Source: Streptomyces longispororuber
GTDB taxonomy: Bacteria; Actinomycetota; Actinomycetes; Streptomycetales; Streptomycetaceae
Assembly (NCBI RefSeq): GCF_024448165.1
Contig: NZ_JAMOLN010000037.1
Location: 1-58,447 of the forward strand
Reading direction: 5' to 3'
Length of the DNA stretch: 58,447 bases
The notes below the pieces were generated by a model. That model worked only from the letters and a program-made list of their open reading frames with translations. It was not told where the DNA came from and made no database searches. A program made the position numbers and the translations under genes. Positions within the stretch are counted from its first letter, which is position 1. Every line of letters begins with the position of its first letter. Shown piece by piece: positions 25,685 through 33,750 of this stretch.

Positions 25685-28600
25685 ATGACGGGTTTTGCGC
25701 ACCTCCATGTCGCTTCCGGCTACTCGGCCCGCTACGGCGCCGCCCACCCCGAGCACCTGGTGCGGCGGGCCGCCGAGCGCGGTCTGCCGGCGCTCGCGCT
25801 CACCGACCGGGACACGGTCACCGGGGCCGTCCGGTTCGCGCGGGCCTGTGCCGAGCGGGGGGTCAGGCCGGTCTTCGGCGTCGACCTCGCCGTGGAGGCG
25901 CTGGCCCCGCCGCCGCCCGCGCAGCGTCGCCGCACCCCGGCGCGCGGCGGGGCGCACGTGGTCGAGCCGCCGCTGCGGTTCGTGCTGCTGGCGCAGGACC
26001 GGGCCGGATGGGCGCGGCTGTGCCGCATCACGTCGGCCGCCCATGCCAGGGAGGCCGCTTCGGGCGGGGCGCCGGTGGTGCCGTGGGAGGCCCTGCGGGA
26101 GTTCGGCGGGCCCGGTCTGACGGTGCTGCTCGGCCCGCTCTCGGAACCGGTGCGGGCGCTGACCGCCGGGCGGGAGGACGTCGCGATGAAGCTGCTGGCT
26201 CCCTGGCTGGAGGTCTTCGGCGGGGGAGTGCGGCTGGAAGTCGTCGCGCAGAAACGTTTTAGCATCGGTCCCGGCTCTCTGCGGCTGGCCGCCCGCACCC
26301 TGGCCCTGGCCGACCGCACCGGCACCACCGCGGTGCTCTCCAACGCCGTCCGCTACGCCGATCCGGAGCAGCACCGCCTCGCCGACGTACTGGACGCCGC
26401 ACGGCTGCTGCGGCCCATCGACCGGCGCCGGCTGGACAGCGGTCAGCGCTGGCTCAAGGACACCGCGGGGATGGCGCGCGTCGCGGACATGATCGCCGAG
26501 TGCGCGGGGGCGGGACCCCGACGGGCCCGGCAGCTGCTGGCGGACACCGCCGCCACGGCCGCCGCCTGCACCGTCGCCCCCCGGGCCGACCTCGGCCTGG
26601 GCGTGCACCACCTGCCGGAGCCGGAACTGTTCGGTGCCGCCCCCGGTCCGCAGGGCGCGGCGCTGCTGCTGCGCCGGCAGTCCGAGGACGGCCTGGCGCG
26701 GCGCGGCCTCGACCGGGACCCGGCGGCCGTGGCCCGCCTCGACGAAGAGCTCGCCGTGATCTCCGAGCTCGGGTACGACGCGTACTTCCTCGCCGTCGGC
26801 CAGGTCGTGGCCGACATCCGCGCGAAGGGCATCCGGGTCGCCGCCCGCGGCTCGGGCGCCGGCTCGATGGTCTGCCACGCGCTGGACATCGCCACCGCCA
26901 ACCCGCTCGAACACCGGTTGCTGTTCGAACGCTTCCTGAGCGTGCGCCGCGGCACGCTGCCGGACATCGACATCGACGTGGAGTCGGCCCGGCGCCTGGA
27001 GTGCTACGACGTGATCTTCGAACGGTTCGGGAAGGAGCGGGTGGCGGTCACCGCGATGCCGGAGACCTATCGCGCGCGCCGGGCCCTGCGGGACACCGGT
27101 CTCGCCCTGGGCATCGCTCCCGCGGACGTCGACCGGATCGCGAAGAGCTTTCCGCACCTGCGGGCCTGCGACATCACCGGCGCCCTCGCCGAACTGCCCG
27201 AACTGCGCCGGCTGGCCGCCGAGGCGGGCCGGTTCGGGCCGCTGTGGGAGCTCGCCGAAGGGCTCGACTCGCTGGTCCACGGCATGGCCATGCACCCGTG
27301 CGGCGTGGTCATCAGCGATGCCGGACTGCTGGACCGGCTGCCCGTGCAGCCGACCCCGCAGGGCGACTACCCCATGGCCATGGCCGCGAAGGAGGAGATC
27401 GAGGCGCTGGGCAACATCAAGCTGGACGTCCTGGGCGTCCGGATGCAGTCCGCGATGGCCCACGCCGTCACGGAGATCGAACGGGCCACCGACCGGCGCA
27501 TCGACCTGGACGACCAGCGGCAGGTGCCGCTCGACGACGTCTTCGCGTTCAAGCTCATCCAGGAGAGCCGGACGCTCGGACTGTTCCAGCTGGAGTCGCC
27601 GGGCCAGCAGGACCTGCTGTCGCGGCTGCAGCCCCGTGATCCGCAGGACGTCATCGCGGACATCAGCCTGTTCCGGCCGGGACCGGTCGCGGGCGGGATG
27701 CCCGAGCGGTACATCGCCGCCCGGCACGGCGGCACGCCCGCGTACGCCCACCCGGACCTGGAGCCGGTGCTCGCCGACACCTACGGCGTGACCATCTGGC
27801 ACGAGCAGATCATCGAGACGCTGTCGACGCTGACCGGATGCGACCGCGCGATGGGCGAGATCGCCCGCCGGGCGCTCGGCGACAAGGAGCGGCTGCCCCG
27901 GATCAGGGACTGGTTCCACCGCACGGCGCGGCGGCGCGGGTACGGCGCCGAGGTGCGGGACGAGATCTGGGGGACCGTCGAGGCGTTCGGCGCCTACGGG
28001 TTCTGCCGCGCGCACGCGGTCGCCTTCGCCGTGCCCGCCCTGCAGAGCGCCTGGCTGAAGGCGCACTATCCGGCGTTCCTGCTGGCGGGGCTGCTCGAAC
28101 ACGACCCCGGCATGTGGCCCAAGCGGGTCCTGGTCGCGGACGCGCGCCGGGGCGGGGTGCCGATCCTGCCGGTCGACGTCAACCGGTCCCGGGCGCGGTA
28201 CATCGTGGAACGCGCTGCCGAGTCCGGGCAGTGGGGCGTCCGGCTCGCGCTGTCCGAGGTCCGCGGGATCAGCGAGGCGGAGGCCGCCCGGATCGAGGAG
28301 GGGCAGCCGTACGGCTCGCTGTCGGACTTCTGGCAGCGGGCCCACCCCGGCCGACCGGTCGCCGAACGCCTCGCGGAGATCGGCGCGCTGGGCTCCCTGC
28401 ACGACGGCCGGCTCACCCGGCGCGACCTGCTGCTGCAACTCGCCGAGCTGCACCGGGCCTCCCGCACCCGGTCCGCGGGGGAGGGGCAGCTCCCGCTGTC
28501 CGCGGGCCCGGTCGGCGGCCAGGAGCCCAGCGGCCTGCCGGAGATGACCTCGCGCGAGACCATGAGCGCCGAGCTGAACACCATCGGGATCGACGTCTCC

Positions 28601-29143
28601 CGGCATCTGATGGAGCATCACCACCGGCTGCTGCGCGAGGTCGGCGCGACCGACGCCGCGCACCTCGCGGGGCTGCGCGCGGGGCAGCAGGTCCTCGTCG
28701 CCGGGGTCCGGGCCTCCACCCAGACCCCGCCGATCGCCAGCGGCAAGCGGGTCATCTTCGTCACGCTGGAGGACGGGTCCGGCATGGTCGACCTGGCCTT
28801 CTTCGAGGACTCCCACCCAGCCTGCGCGCACACCGTCTTCCACAGCGGACTGCTCCTGGTGCGCGGCACGGTGCAGGTGCGCGGCACGCGCCGCACCGTC
28901 GTCGGCACCATGGCCTGGGACCTGGACGAGATCGCCGCCACGCGCCGGGACGACGGCCCCGAGGCGGCACTCGCGCTGCTCGGCGCCGACCACCCGCACC
29001 CGACCCCGGCCCAGCCGCGCCGCGTGCTGGCCAACGGCACCACGGGCGCCCGGCTGCACCCGTACGCCGATCTCCAGCCGGCGGGCAGCCGCTCGGCCGA
29101 CCTCAAGAAGTTCGGCCACACCAGCCCGGGGAGCGCCGGATGA
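25685..29143 (+). CDS. dnaE2: Error-prone DNA polymerase III alpha subunit DnaE2
   Basis: The 1152-residue protein has an N-terminal PHP domain (FAHLHVASGYSARYGAAHPEHL, ALTDRDTVTG), the C-family polymerase palm with PDIDIDVES (near residue 430), finger and thumb segments (GLFQLESPGQQDLLSRLQP, SLFRPGPVAGGMPERYI), a helix-hairpin-helix part and a C-terminal OB fold (VLVAGVRASTQTPPIASGKRVIFVTLEDGSGM). PHP residues differ from the replicative form: HLHVAS, and R instead of H in LTDHD. DnaE2 performs mutagenic translesion synthesis after DNA damage. The ATG 18 nt inside an earlier frame is chosen by homology. It is coupled to the next gene by ATGA. Confidence 0.95.
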   Translation: MTGFAHLHVASGYSARYGAAHPEHLVRRAAERGLPALALTDRDTVTGAVRFARACAERGVRPVFGVDLAVEALAPPPPAQRRRTPARGGAHVVEPPLRFVLLAQDRAGWARLCRITSAAHAREAASGGAPVVPWEALREFGGPGLTVLLGPLSEPVRALTAGREDVAMKLLAPWLEVFGGGVRLEVVAQKRFSIGPGSLRLAARTLALADRTGTTAVLSNAVRYADPEQHRLADVLDAARLLRPIDRRRLDSGQRWLKDTAGMARVADMIAECAGAGPRRARQLLADTAATAAACTVAPRADLGLGVHHLPEPELFGAAPGPQGAALLLRRQSEDGLARRGLDRDPAAVARLDEELAVISELGYDAYFLAVGQVVADIRAKGIRVAARGSGAGSMVCHALDIATANPLEHRLLFERFLSVRRGTLPDIDIDVESARRLECYDVIFERFGKERVAVTAMPETYRARRALRDTGLALGIAPADVDRIAKSFPHLRACDITGALAELPELRRLAAEAGRFGPLWELAEGLDSLVHGMAMHPCGVVISDAGLLDRLPVQPTPQGDYPMAMAAKEEIEALGNIKLDVLGVRMQSAMAHAVTEIERATDRRIDLDDQRQVPLDDVFAFKLIQESRTLGLFQLESPGQQDLLSRLQPRDPQDVIADISLFRPGPVAGGMPERYIAARHGGTPAYAHPDLEPVLADTYGVTIWHEQIIETLSTLTGCDRAMGEIARRALGDKERLPRIRDWFHRTARRRGYGAEVRDEIWGTVEAFGAYGFCRAHAVAFAVPALQSAWLKAHYPAFLLAGLLEHDPGMWPKRVLVADARRGGVPILPVDVNRSRARYIVERAAESGQWGVRLALSEVRGISEAEAARIEEGQPYGSLSDFWQRAHPGRPVAERLAEIGALGSLHDGRLTRRDLLLQLAELHRASRTRSAGEGQLPLSAGPVGGQEPSGLPEMTSRETMSAELNTIGIDVSRHLMEHHHRLLREVGATDAAHLAGLRAGQQVLVAGVRASTQTPPIASGKRVIFVTLEDGSGMVDLAFFEDSHPACAHTVFHSGLLLVRGTVQVRGTRRTVVGTMAWDLDEIAATRRDDGPEAALALLGADHPHPTPAQPRRVLANGTTGARLHPYADLQPAGSRSADLKKFGHTSPGSAG

Positions 29144-30132
29144 CCACACGACCGCGGCACATCGCCCACCTGCACCTGCATGCGCGGCTGACCGGGGAGC
29201 AGTACGGCCAAGTAATCGAACTGATGTCTGGTATAACTCCGCACATTCAGGCCATACCGCCCGACGCCCTGCAGTTGGATCTGACGTCGGCGCTCCGCTA
29301 CTTCGACCAGTCGCCCTACGAGGTGGTCCAGATGGCGATGATGCGGCTCTCGGCGCTCTACGGCATCCGCGGCAGCGTCGGTCTCGCCGCCAACCGGATG
29401 CTCGCCGCCATGGCCGCCGACGTGTCCGCACCGGGAGCCACCACCTGGGTCCCCGCCGACGAGGCCGCCCAGTGGCTCCGTTCGCGCCCGGTCACCGCGC
29501 TGCCCGGCGTCGGCCGCGCCACGGCCACGACGCTCGGCAGGTTCGGCCTGTACACCGTCGGACAGCTCGCGGACCTGCCCCCGGCCACCCTGCAGCGCCT
29601 GCTCGGCACCGCCCAGGCCCGGCTGCTGGCCGACCGCGCCCGCGGCCACGACCCCCGCCCGGTCGTCCCCGCGGAACCTGCCGAGCGGCTGAGCGCCGAC
29701 CTCGTCCTGGACCGCGACTGCCTCGACCCGGACCAGCAGCACCGCGCCGTCCTCGGCCTCGCCGACCGGCTCGGCCAGCGGCTGCGCGGCAGCGGCCAGG
29801 TCGCCCGGCGGCTCACCCTCACGATCGGCTACGCCGACCGTTCCTCCACCACGCGTACGCGCCCGCTGCCCGAACACACCAGCCACTCACCGGCGTTGGC
29901 CGCCACGGCCCTCGCCCTGCTGGCCGGCCTCGGGCTGCAGCGGGCCCGGGTGCGCACCTTCACCGTCCGGGCCGACGACCTCCGGCCGGCCGACTCGGCG
30001 CACCGTCAGCTCTCGCTGGATCCCGGCGACGCCCGGGCCCGAGCCGTCGAAGCGGCTGCCGACCGGGCCCGCCGGCGCTTCGGGACGGACGCGGTGCGCC
30101 CGGCCGCGCTCGCGGAGCCGCCGGCGCGGTGA
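29140..30132 (+). CDS. ImuB-like Y-family DNA polymerase homologue, active site degenerate
   Basis: The 330-residue protein aligns with Y-family polymerases: a palm with GIRGSVGLAANRMLAAMAA, the helix-hairpin-helix thumb LPGVGRATATTLGRFGLYTVGQLADLP, and a little-finger-like C-terminus. By hand alignment the first catalytic motif (DxDxF) is HLHLHA and SIDEAFLDLT is PPDALQLDLT. One Asp is therefore retained while the first Asp and the Glu are lost. Such inactive members (ImuB) act as adaptors between DnaE2 and the sliding clamp. The gene overlaps dnaE2 and must share its SOS control. Its 3-prime end overlaps the convergent exporter gene by 173 bp. Confidence 0.88.
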   Translation: MTTRPRHIAHLHLHARLTGEQYGQVIELMSGITPHIQAIPPDALQLDLTSALRYFDQSPYEVVQMAMMRLSALYGIRGSVGLAANRMLAAMAADVSAPGATTWVPADEAAQWLRSRPVTALPGVGRATATTLGRFGLYTVGQLADLPPATLQRLLGTAQARLLADRARGHDPRPVVPAEPAERLSADLVLDRDCLDPDQQHRAVLGLADRLGQRLRGSGQVARRLTLTIGYADRSSTTRTRPLPEHTSHSPALAATALALLAGLGLQRARVRTFTVRADDLRPADSAHRQLSLDPGDARARAVEAAADRARRRFGTDAVRPAALAEPPAR

Positions 30133-31012
30133 GGACGGCCAGACAGGCGACGACGAGCGCGATGCCGAACCAGCCGACGACGGGCAGCCGCTCCCCGACG
30201 ACGAGGACGGCGAGCACGGCCGCCACGGCGGGTTCCAGCAGGGACAGCGTGGTCGCGGTGCTGGCCGGGACATGGGCGAGGCCCCAGCCGAACAGCACGT
30301 AGCCGAGGAACATCGGGACGAGCGCCATGTACGCGCCGACGGCCGCGTTCGACCAGGAGGCCACGAGCGGGGCGCCGGTGACCAGCAGGACGGGGACGAG
30401 CAGCAGCCCGCCGAGACCGAAGACCGCGCCCATCGCCGCCCGGGACGGGACGCCGCGGGTGATCAGCCGGTGGGCCGCCCACGCGTACAGGGCGTAGGTG
30501 GTGGCGGCGACGAGTCCGAGCGCCACGCCGAGCAGGGTGGCGCCCATGGACCGGCCGGCCGCACCGCCGGAGGCGTGTGCGGCCTCGGCGACGCACAGCA
30601 GGGCGGTGCCCGCCAGGCCCAGGGCGGCGCCGACGCGCCAGCGGCGGGTCAGCCGGCGCCGGTCCGCGATCCGCTCGATCACGGCCGAGGCCAGCGGGGC
30701 GGTACCGATCGACACGACGGTGCCGACGGCGACCCCGGCCAGCCGCATCGAGCTGTAGAACGCCAGCGGGTAGAGCGCCACCGAGATCCCGCCGAGCAGC
30801 ACCGTGCCGCGCTCCGTGCGCAGCCGGGGAGCCAGGCGGGCGATCCGGGTCGCGGAGACCAGGGCCTGGAGCAGCCCGCCCACCCCCATGGCGACGGCCC
30901 CGACGGCGAGCGGCCCCACCGCGGGGGCCAGCGTCGCCGCCGTGCCGGTCGTGCCCCACAGCACGGACGCCGCGAGCACGCACAGGGCGCCTCGCCCCGC
31001 GGACCGGTTCAC
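29960..31012 (-). CDS. EamA/DMT family transporter
   Basis: The 350-residue protein has ten membrane helices in two EamA repeats, starting with CVLAASVLWGTTGTAATLAP and ending the second repeat with LLEPAVAAVLAVLVVGERLPVVGWFGIALVV. Members export metabolites or amino acids. After the last helix comes a positively charged Arg/Pro tail of about 55 residues, encoded opposite the 3-prime end of the Y-family polymerase gene; it may be an accident of a late stop codon. The GTG start overlaps the tetR stop, so regulator and exporter form one operon. Confidence 0.9.
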   Translation of the reverse strand: MNRSAGRGALCVLAASVLWGTTGTAATLAPAVGPLAVGAVAMGVGGLLQALVSATRIARLAPRLRTERGTVLLGGISVALYPLAFYSSMRLAGVAVGTVVSIGTAPLASAVIERIADRRRLTRRWRVGAALGLAGTALLCVAEAAHASGGAAGRSMGATLLGVALGLVAATTYALYAWAAHRLITRGVPSRAAMGAVFGLGGLLLVPVLLVTGAPLVASWSNAAVGAYMALVPMFLGYVLFGWGLAHVPASTATTLSLLEPAVAAVLAVLVVGERLPVVGWFGIALVVACLAVLTAPAAPRARPGAPRPSRSAGGPGRQPLRRLGPGRRRDPARADGAPSRPAGGRRPGR

Positions 31013-31614
31013 AGGCGGTCCAGCAGCGTGACGGCCAGCGAACGGGCGTGCCGCAGCCGGGTGTCGCCGCCCTCCAGGCCGGCCCGGGCCATCGCGCCCT
31101 CCAGCAGGAACGCCAGGTGCTCCGCCGTCCCGCGGACGTCGTCGGGGCGGCCGGGCAGCAACTCCTCCAGGTGTCCCGCGATGAGGAGTTCGACCTCCTC
31201 CTTGTGGCGGCGCACCACGGCCCGGCCCTCGTCCCCGGCCGGCAGTTCGGCCGCCGCGTTGAGCAGTCCGCACCCGCGGAACCCGCTCTCGTAGGCGAAC
31301 GCGGCGTGGTCGGCGTAGGCGTCGAAGACCGCCAGGACCCCGTCGCGCGGGCCCCGGGCCCGCTCCAGGCGCGACCGGTAGAGGCCGAGCCACTCCTCGT
31401 GCCGGGCGTCCAGGTAGGCCCGGACGAGCTCGGCCTTGGAGGCGAAGTTGTTGTACAGGCTCATCTTCGCCACACCGGCCTCGTCGGTGATCGCGTCGAT
31501 GCCGGTGGCGGCCACGCCGTCGGCGTAGAAGCGGCGGGCCGCGGCCGCGAGCAGCCGCTCCCGTGCGGGCCGTCGGCGCGCGGGCCCGGCCGGGCTCACA
31601 CCCGTCTCTGTCAT
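31009..31614 (-). CDS. TetR family transcriptional regulator
   Basis: The 201-residue protein has an N-terminal TetR helix-turn-helix (RERLLAAAARRFYADGVAATGIDAITDEAGVAKMSLYNNFASKAELV) and a helical ligand domain with GFRGCGLLNAAAEL, typical of the YxaF/LmrA-like subgroup. The ATG is preferred to a TTG 12 nt upstream. A palindromic operator lies immediately before the start codon, and the downstream exporter is translationally coupled. Autoregulated, ligand-induced efflux is the likely arrangement. Confidence 0.93.
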   Translation of the reverse strand: MTETGVSPAGPARRRPARERLLAAAARRFYADGVAATGIDAITDEAGVAKMSLYNNFASKAELVRAYLDARHEEWLGLYRSRLERARGPRDGVLAVFDAYADHAAFAYESGFRGCGLLNAAAELPAGDEGRAVVRRHKEEVELLIAGHLEELLPGRPDDVRGTAEHLAFLLEGAMARAGLEGGDTRLRHARSLAVTLLDRL

Positions 31615-31630
31615 CGGGCATCCCAAGAAC

Positions 31631-31650
31631 TAGGTAGGTCGGTCTACCTA
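31631..31650 (-). promoter_or_regulatory. TetR operator and -10 of the tetR-eamA operon
   Basis: TAGGTAGGTCGGTCTACCTA has 7-bp perfect arms (TAGGTAG/CTACCTA). On the minus strand TATATT directly precedes it, so the site would cover the transcription start, 17 nt before the tetR start codon. The form TAGGTAGACCGACCTACCTA is typical for TetR repressors. Confidence 0.85.
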
Positions 31651-31691
31651 ATATAGCGTTCCCGGGGATCGATGCCGCCAGGTCGCACGGC

Positions 31692-32069
31692 TCAGGCGTT
31701 CGCCCACGGCGGGGAGATCCGGGTCCCGTCCGCCAGCTCCGCCTCCAGGCCCACCGACGTCGTCACCCACATCGTCGCCGGGGCGTCCGTCGGGTTCTCG
31801 ACCCCGAGCTTCGTGCCCGCGTTCACGATCGCCGTGTCGCCGGGGGCGAGGGTGTGGGCGGTGCCGTCGAGGGTGAGGCGCAGGGAGCCGGTGAGGAGGT
31901 GGAGGACCTCTTCCCGCGTGACCGTGTGGGCCGGGCCCTTCGTGCCTGCCGGGATCTCGCCCCGCCAGGCCGCCAGCTCCTTGCTGCCGGTGCCGGGCGT
32001 GGCGTACGAGACGAAACGGACGCCGTGCATCTCGTGGACGACGGCTTCGGATGCGCGAACTACGGGCAT
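31692..32069 (-). CDS. Cupin-domain protein
   Basis: The 125-residue protein is a single small cupin barrel: ELAAWRGEIPAGTKGPAHTVTREEVLHLLTGSLRLTLDGTAHTLAPGDTAIVNAG, with H48, E53 and the second-motif region. The usual HxH of cupin motif 1 is AHT here, so metal binding is uncertain. There is no signal peptide. It is divergent from a marR gene and shares a region with a dense operator array, so it is most likely the target of that MarR protein. Confidence 0.88.
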   Translation of the reverse strand: MPVVRASEAVVHEMHGVRFVSYATPGTGSKELAAWRGEIPAGTKGPAHTVTREEVLHLLTGSLRLTLDGTAHTLAPGDTAIVNAGTKLGVENPTDAPATMWVTTSVGLEAELADGTRISPPWANA

Positions 32070-32131
32070 GGGGCTGCTCCTTCGTGTGCGGCGAGAGGCG
32101 GTCGGCCGGGCGGCGCCGCGGCCTTCAGGTG

Positions 32132-32179
32132 GTCAAGCTGCTTGACTATATAGTCAGCCTGCTTGACTAGTTCGTCAAG
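32132..32179. promoter_or_regulatory. MarR operator array
   Basis: Five CTTGAC/GTCAAG half sites are packed into 48 bp: GTCAAG at 32132, CTTGAC at 32141, GTCAGC at 32153, CTTGAC at 32162 and GTCAAG at 32174. They form two 18-bp sites, CTTGACTATATAGTCAGC and CTTGACTAGTTCGTCAAG, whose starts are 21 bp apart (two helical turns). TGACTATATAGTCA (32143-32156) is a perfect palindrome. It lies between the cupin and marR genes, 18 bp before the marR start. Confidence 0.85.
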
Positions 32180-32196
32180 GGTGTTTCAATGACTGC

Positions 32197-32643
32197 GTGC
32201 AGAACTCCGACGCCATGGCCCTGACCGCCGCCCTGCTCGCCGCCGCGGGCGAGCTCACGCAGCGCATCCACGAGGGCGTGCTGGCCAGGGGGTTCGAGGG
32301 GGTGCGGCCCGCGCACGGGTTCGCCTTCGCGCGGTTGTCCATGGGGGACGCGACGGCCACCGACCTCGCCGTCCACCTCGGCGTGACCAAGCAGGCCGCC
32401 AGTCAGCTCGTCGACGAGCTGGTGCGCAAGGGGTACGTGGAGCGCCGGCCCCACCCGGTCGACGCACGGGCCCGGCTCGTCGTGCTCACGGAGCGCGGCT
32501 GGGCCTGCACCCGGGCCGCCGAGGACGCGGCCGCCGACGCGGTGCGGCCGTGGGTCGAGCGGCTGGGGGAGCGCGGGGCCAGGGCGCTGGTCGAGCAACT
32601 GACCGTCGTCGCGCCCGGCGGGCCCATACGTCCCGTCTGGTGA
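32197..32643 (+). CDS. MarR family transcriptional regulator
   Basis: The 148-residue protein has the MarR winged helix: DATATDLAVHLGVTKQAASQLVDELVRKGYVERRPHPVDARARLVVLTERG, including the wing DxRxRxVxLT. Helices at both ends form the dimer interface. The GTG start lies 18 bp after the operator array, so the protein should repress itself and the divergent cupin gene. The inducing ligand is unknown. Confidence 0.93.
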   Translation: MQNSDAMALTAALLAAAGELTQRIHEGVLARGFEGVRPAHGFAFARLSMGDATATDLAVHLGVTKQAASQLVDELVRKGYVERRPHPVDARARLVVLTERGWACTRAAEDAAADAVRPWVERLGERGARALVEQLTVVAPGGPIRPVW

Positions 32644-32685
32644 CATCCCGTCAGGCGTTCCCCCGACAACCCCGCTCGGAAGTTT

Positions 32686-32734
32686 TTACCGACGCGTAAC
32701 TTCACGTCTCATCTACCCGCGCGTAACTTGACGT
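32686..32734 (+). promoter_or_regulatory. Paired TTAC-N6-GTAA sites upstream of the lipase gene
   Basis: The sequence CGCGTAACTT(C/G)ACGT occurs twice as a 15-bp direct repeat (32693 and 32720). Each copy completes a palindrome-like site: TTAC-N6-GTAA (32686-32699) and CTAC-N6-GTAA (32713-32726), 27 bp apart. Sites of this form are bound by TetR regulators of fatty-acid or acyl-CoA metabolism in Streptomyces. Control of a lipase by such a regulator is plausible but inferred. Confidence 0.6.
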
Positions 32735-32800
32735 GAGCACAGCGAATTCGCCGAACGTGCAACTTCCGTGCAACTCCCTTGAGCCGCAAGGAGATTCACG

Positions 32801-33670
32801 ATGCTGCCCAGATACAGGTGGAGGCGCGTGCTGCGCTCGGCGACCGTCGCCGCCGCCCTCTTCGCCGCCGGTACCGTCGCCCCCACCACCGCCGCGCACG
32901 CGGCGACCGCGTCGGCCACGTCCAGTGGCTGGAACGACTACTCCTGCAAGCCGTCCGCCGCGCACCCGCGGCCCGTCGTCCTGGTCCACGGCACGTTCGG
33001 CAACTCCGTCGACAACTGGCTCGTCCTCGCGCCCTACCTGGTGAAGCGCGGCTACTGCGTCTTCTCCCTGGACTACGGGCAGCTGCCCGGGGTGCCCCTC
33101 TTCAACGGCCTCGGCCCCATCGCCAAGTCCGCCGAACAGCTCGACGCCTTCGTCGGCAAGGTGCGCGGGGCCACCGGCGCCGCCAAGGTCGACCTCGTCG
33201 GGCACTCGCAGGGCGGCATGATGCCGCGCTACTACCTCAAGTTCCTCGGCGGCGCCGCCGAGGTGAACGCGCTCGTCGGCATCGCGCCCGACAACCACGG
33301 CACCACGCTCTCCGGACTCACCGGCCTGCTGCCGTACTTCCCCGGCGCCAAGGACCTGCTCACCCTCGCCACCCCGTCCCTCGCCGACCAGATCGCCGGA
33401 TCGGACTTCGTCACCCGGCTGAACGCGGGCGGGGACACCGTGCCGGGCGTCCACTACACCGTCATCGCCACGAAGTACGACGAGGTCGTCACCCCGTACC
33501 GGACCCAGTTCCTGGACGGACCCGACGTGCGCAACGTCGTCGTGCAGGACCTGTGCCCCGTCGACCTGTCCGAGCACGTGACCATCGGGACCGTCGACCT
33601 CGTCGCCTATCACGAGGTCGCGAACGCCCTCGACCCCGCGCACGCCACCCCGACCGACTGCTTCAACTGA
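32801..33670 (+). CDS. Secreted triacylglycerol lipase/esterase (alpha/beta hydrolase)
   Basis: The 289-residue precursor has a signal peptide ending near AAHAAT (residue 35). The mature enzyme has the oxyanion motif VLVHGTFG (61-67), nucleophile S136 in GHSQGG and a probable catalytic H271 (AYHEVANAL). Cysteines near residue 49 and the end (DCFN) could form a disulfide. It matches class 2/family I lipases such as the Streptomyces LipA type. It acts outside the cell on lipids. A perfect hairpin terminates the gene against the convergent LPMO gene. Confidence 0.94.
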   Translation: MLPRYRWRRVLRSATVAAALFAAGTVAPTTAAHAATASATSSGWNDYSCKPSAAHPRPVVLVHGTFGNSVDNWLVLAPYLVKRGYCVFSLDYGQLPGVPLFNGLGPIAKSAEQLDAFVGKVRGATGAAKVDLVGHSQGGMMPRYYLKFLGGAAEVNALVGIAPDNHGTTLSGLTGLLPYFPGAKDLLTLATPSLADQIAGSDFVTRLNAGGDTVPGVHYTVIATKYDEVVTPYRTQFLDGPDVRNVVVQDLCPVDLSEHVTIGTVDLVAYHEVANALDPAHATPTDCFN

Positions 33671-33691
33671 CCAGTGAACACACAGAGTTGA

Positions 33692-33729
33692 GGGCCGCCG
33701 TCTCCCGAAGGGCAGGGAGACGGCGGCCC
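33692..33729. terminator. Perfect bidirectional terminator hairpin
   Basis: A 15-bp perfect stem (GGGCCGCCGTCTCCC with GGGAGACGGCGGCCC) and an 8-nt loop sit between the convergent lipase and LPMO genes. No T run follows, as is common in Streptomyces terminators. Confidence 0.92.
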
Positions 33730-33750
33730 GGTCCGTGGTGGCGCGCAGGG

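Noticed and set aside
25493..29431. Long minus-strand open frame opposite dnaE2
   Set aside because: It has no recognisable domain and Gly/Arg/Val-rich composition. The plus strand encodes an unmistakable DnaE2 with all polymerase motifs.
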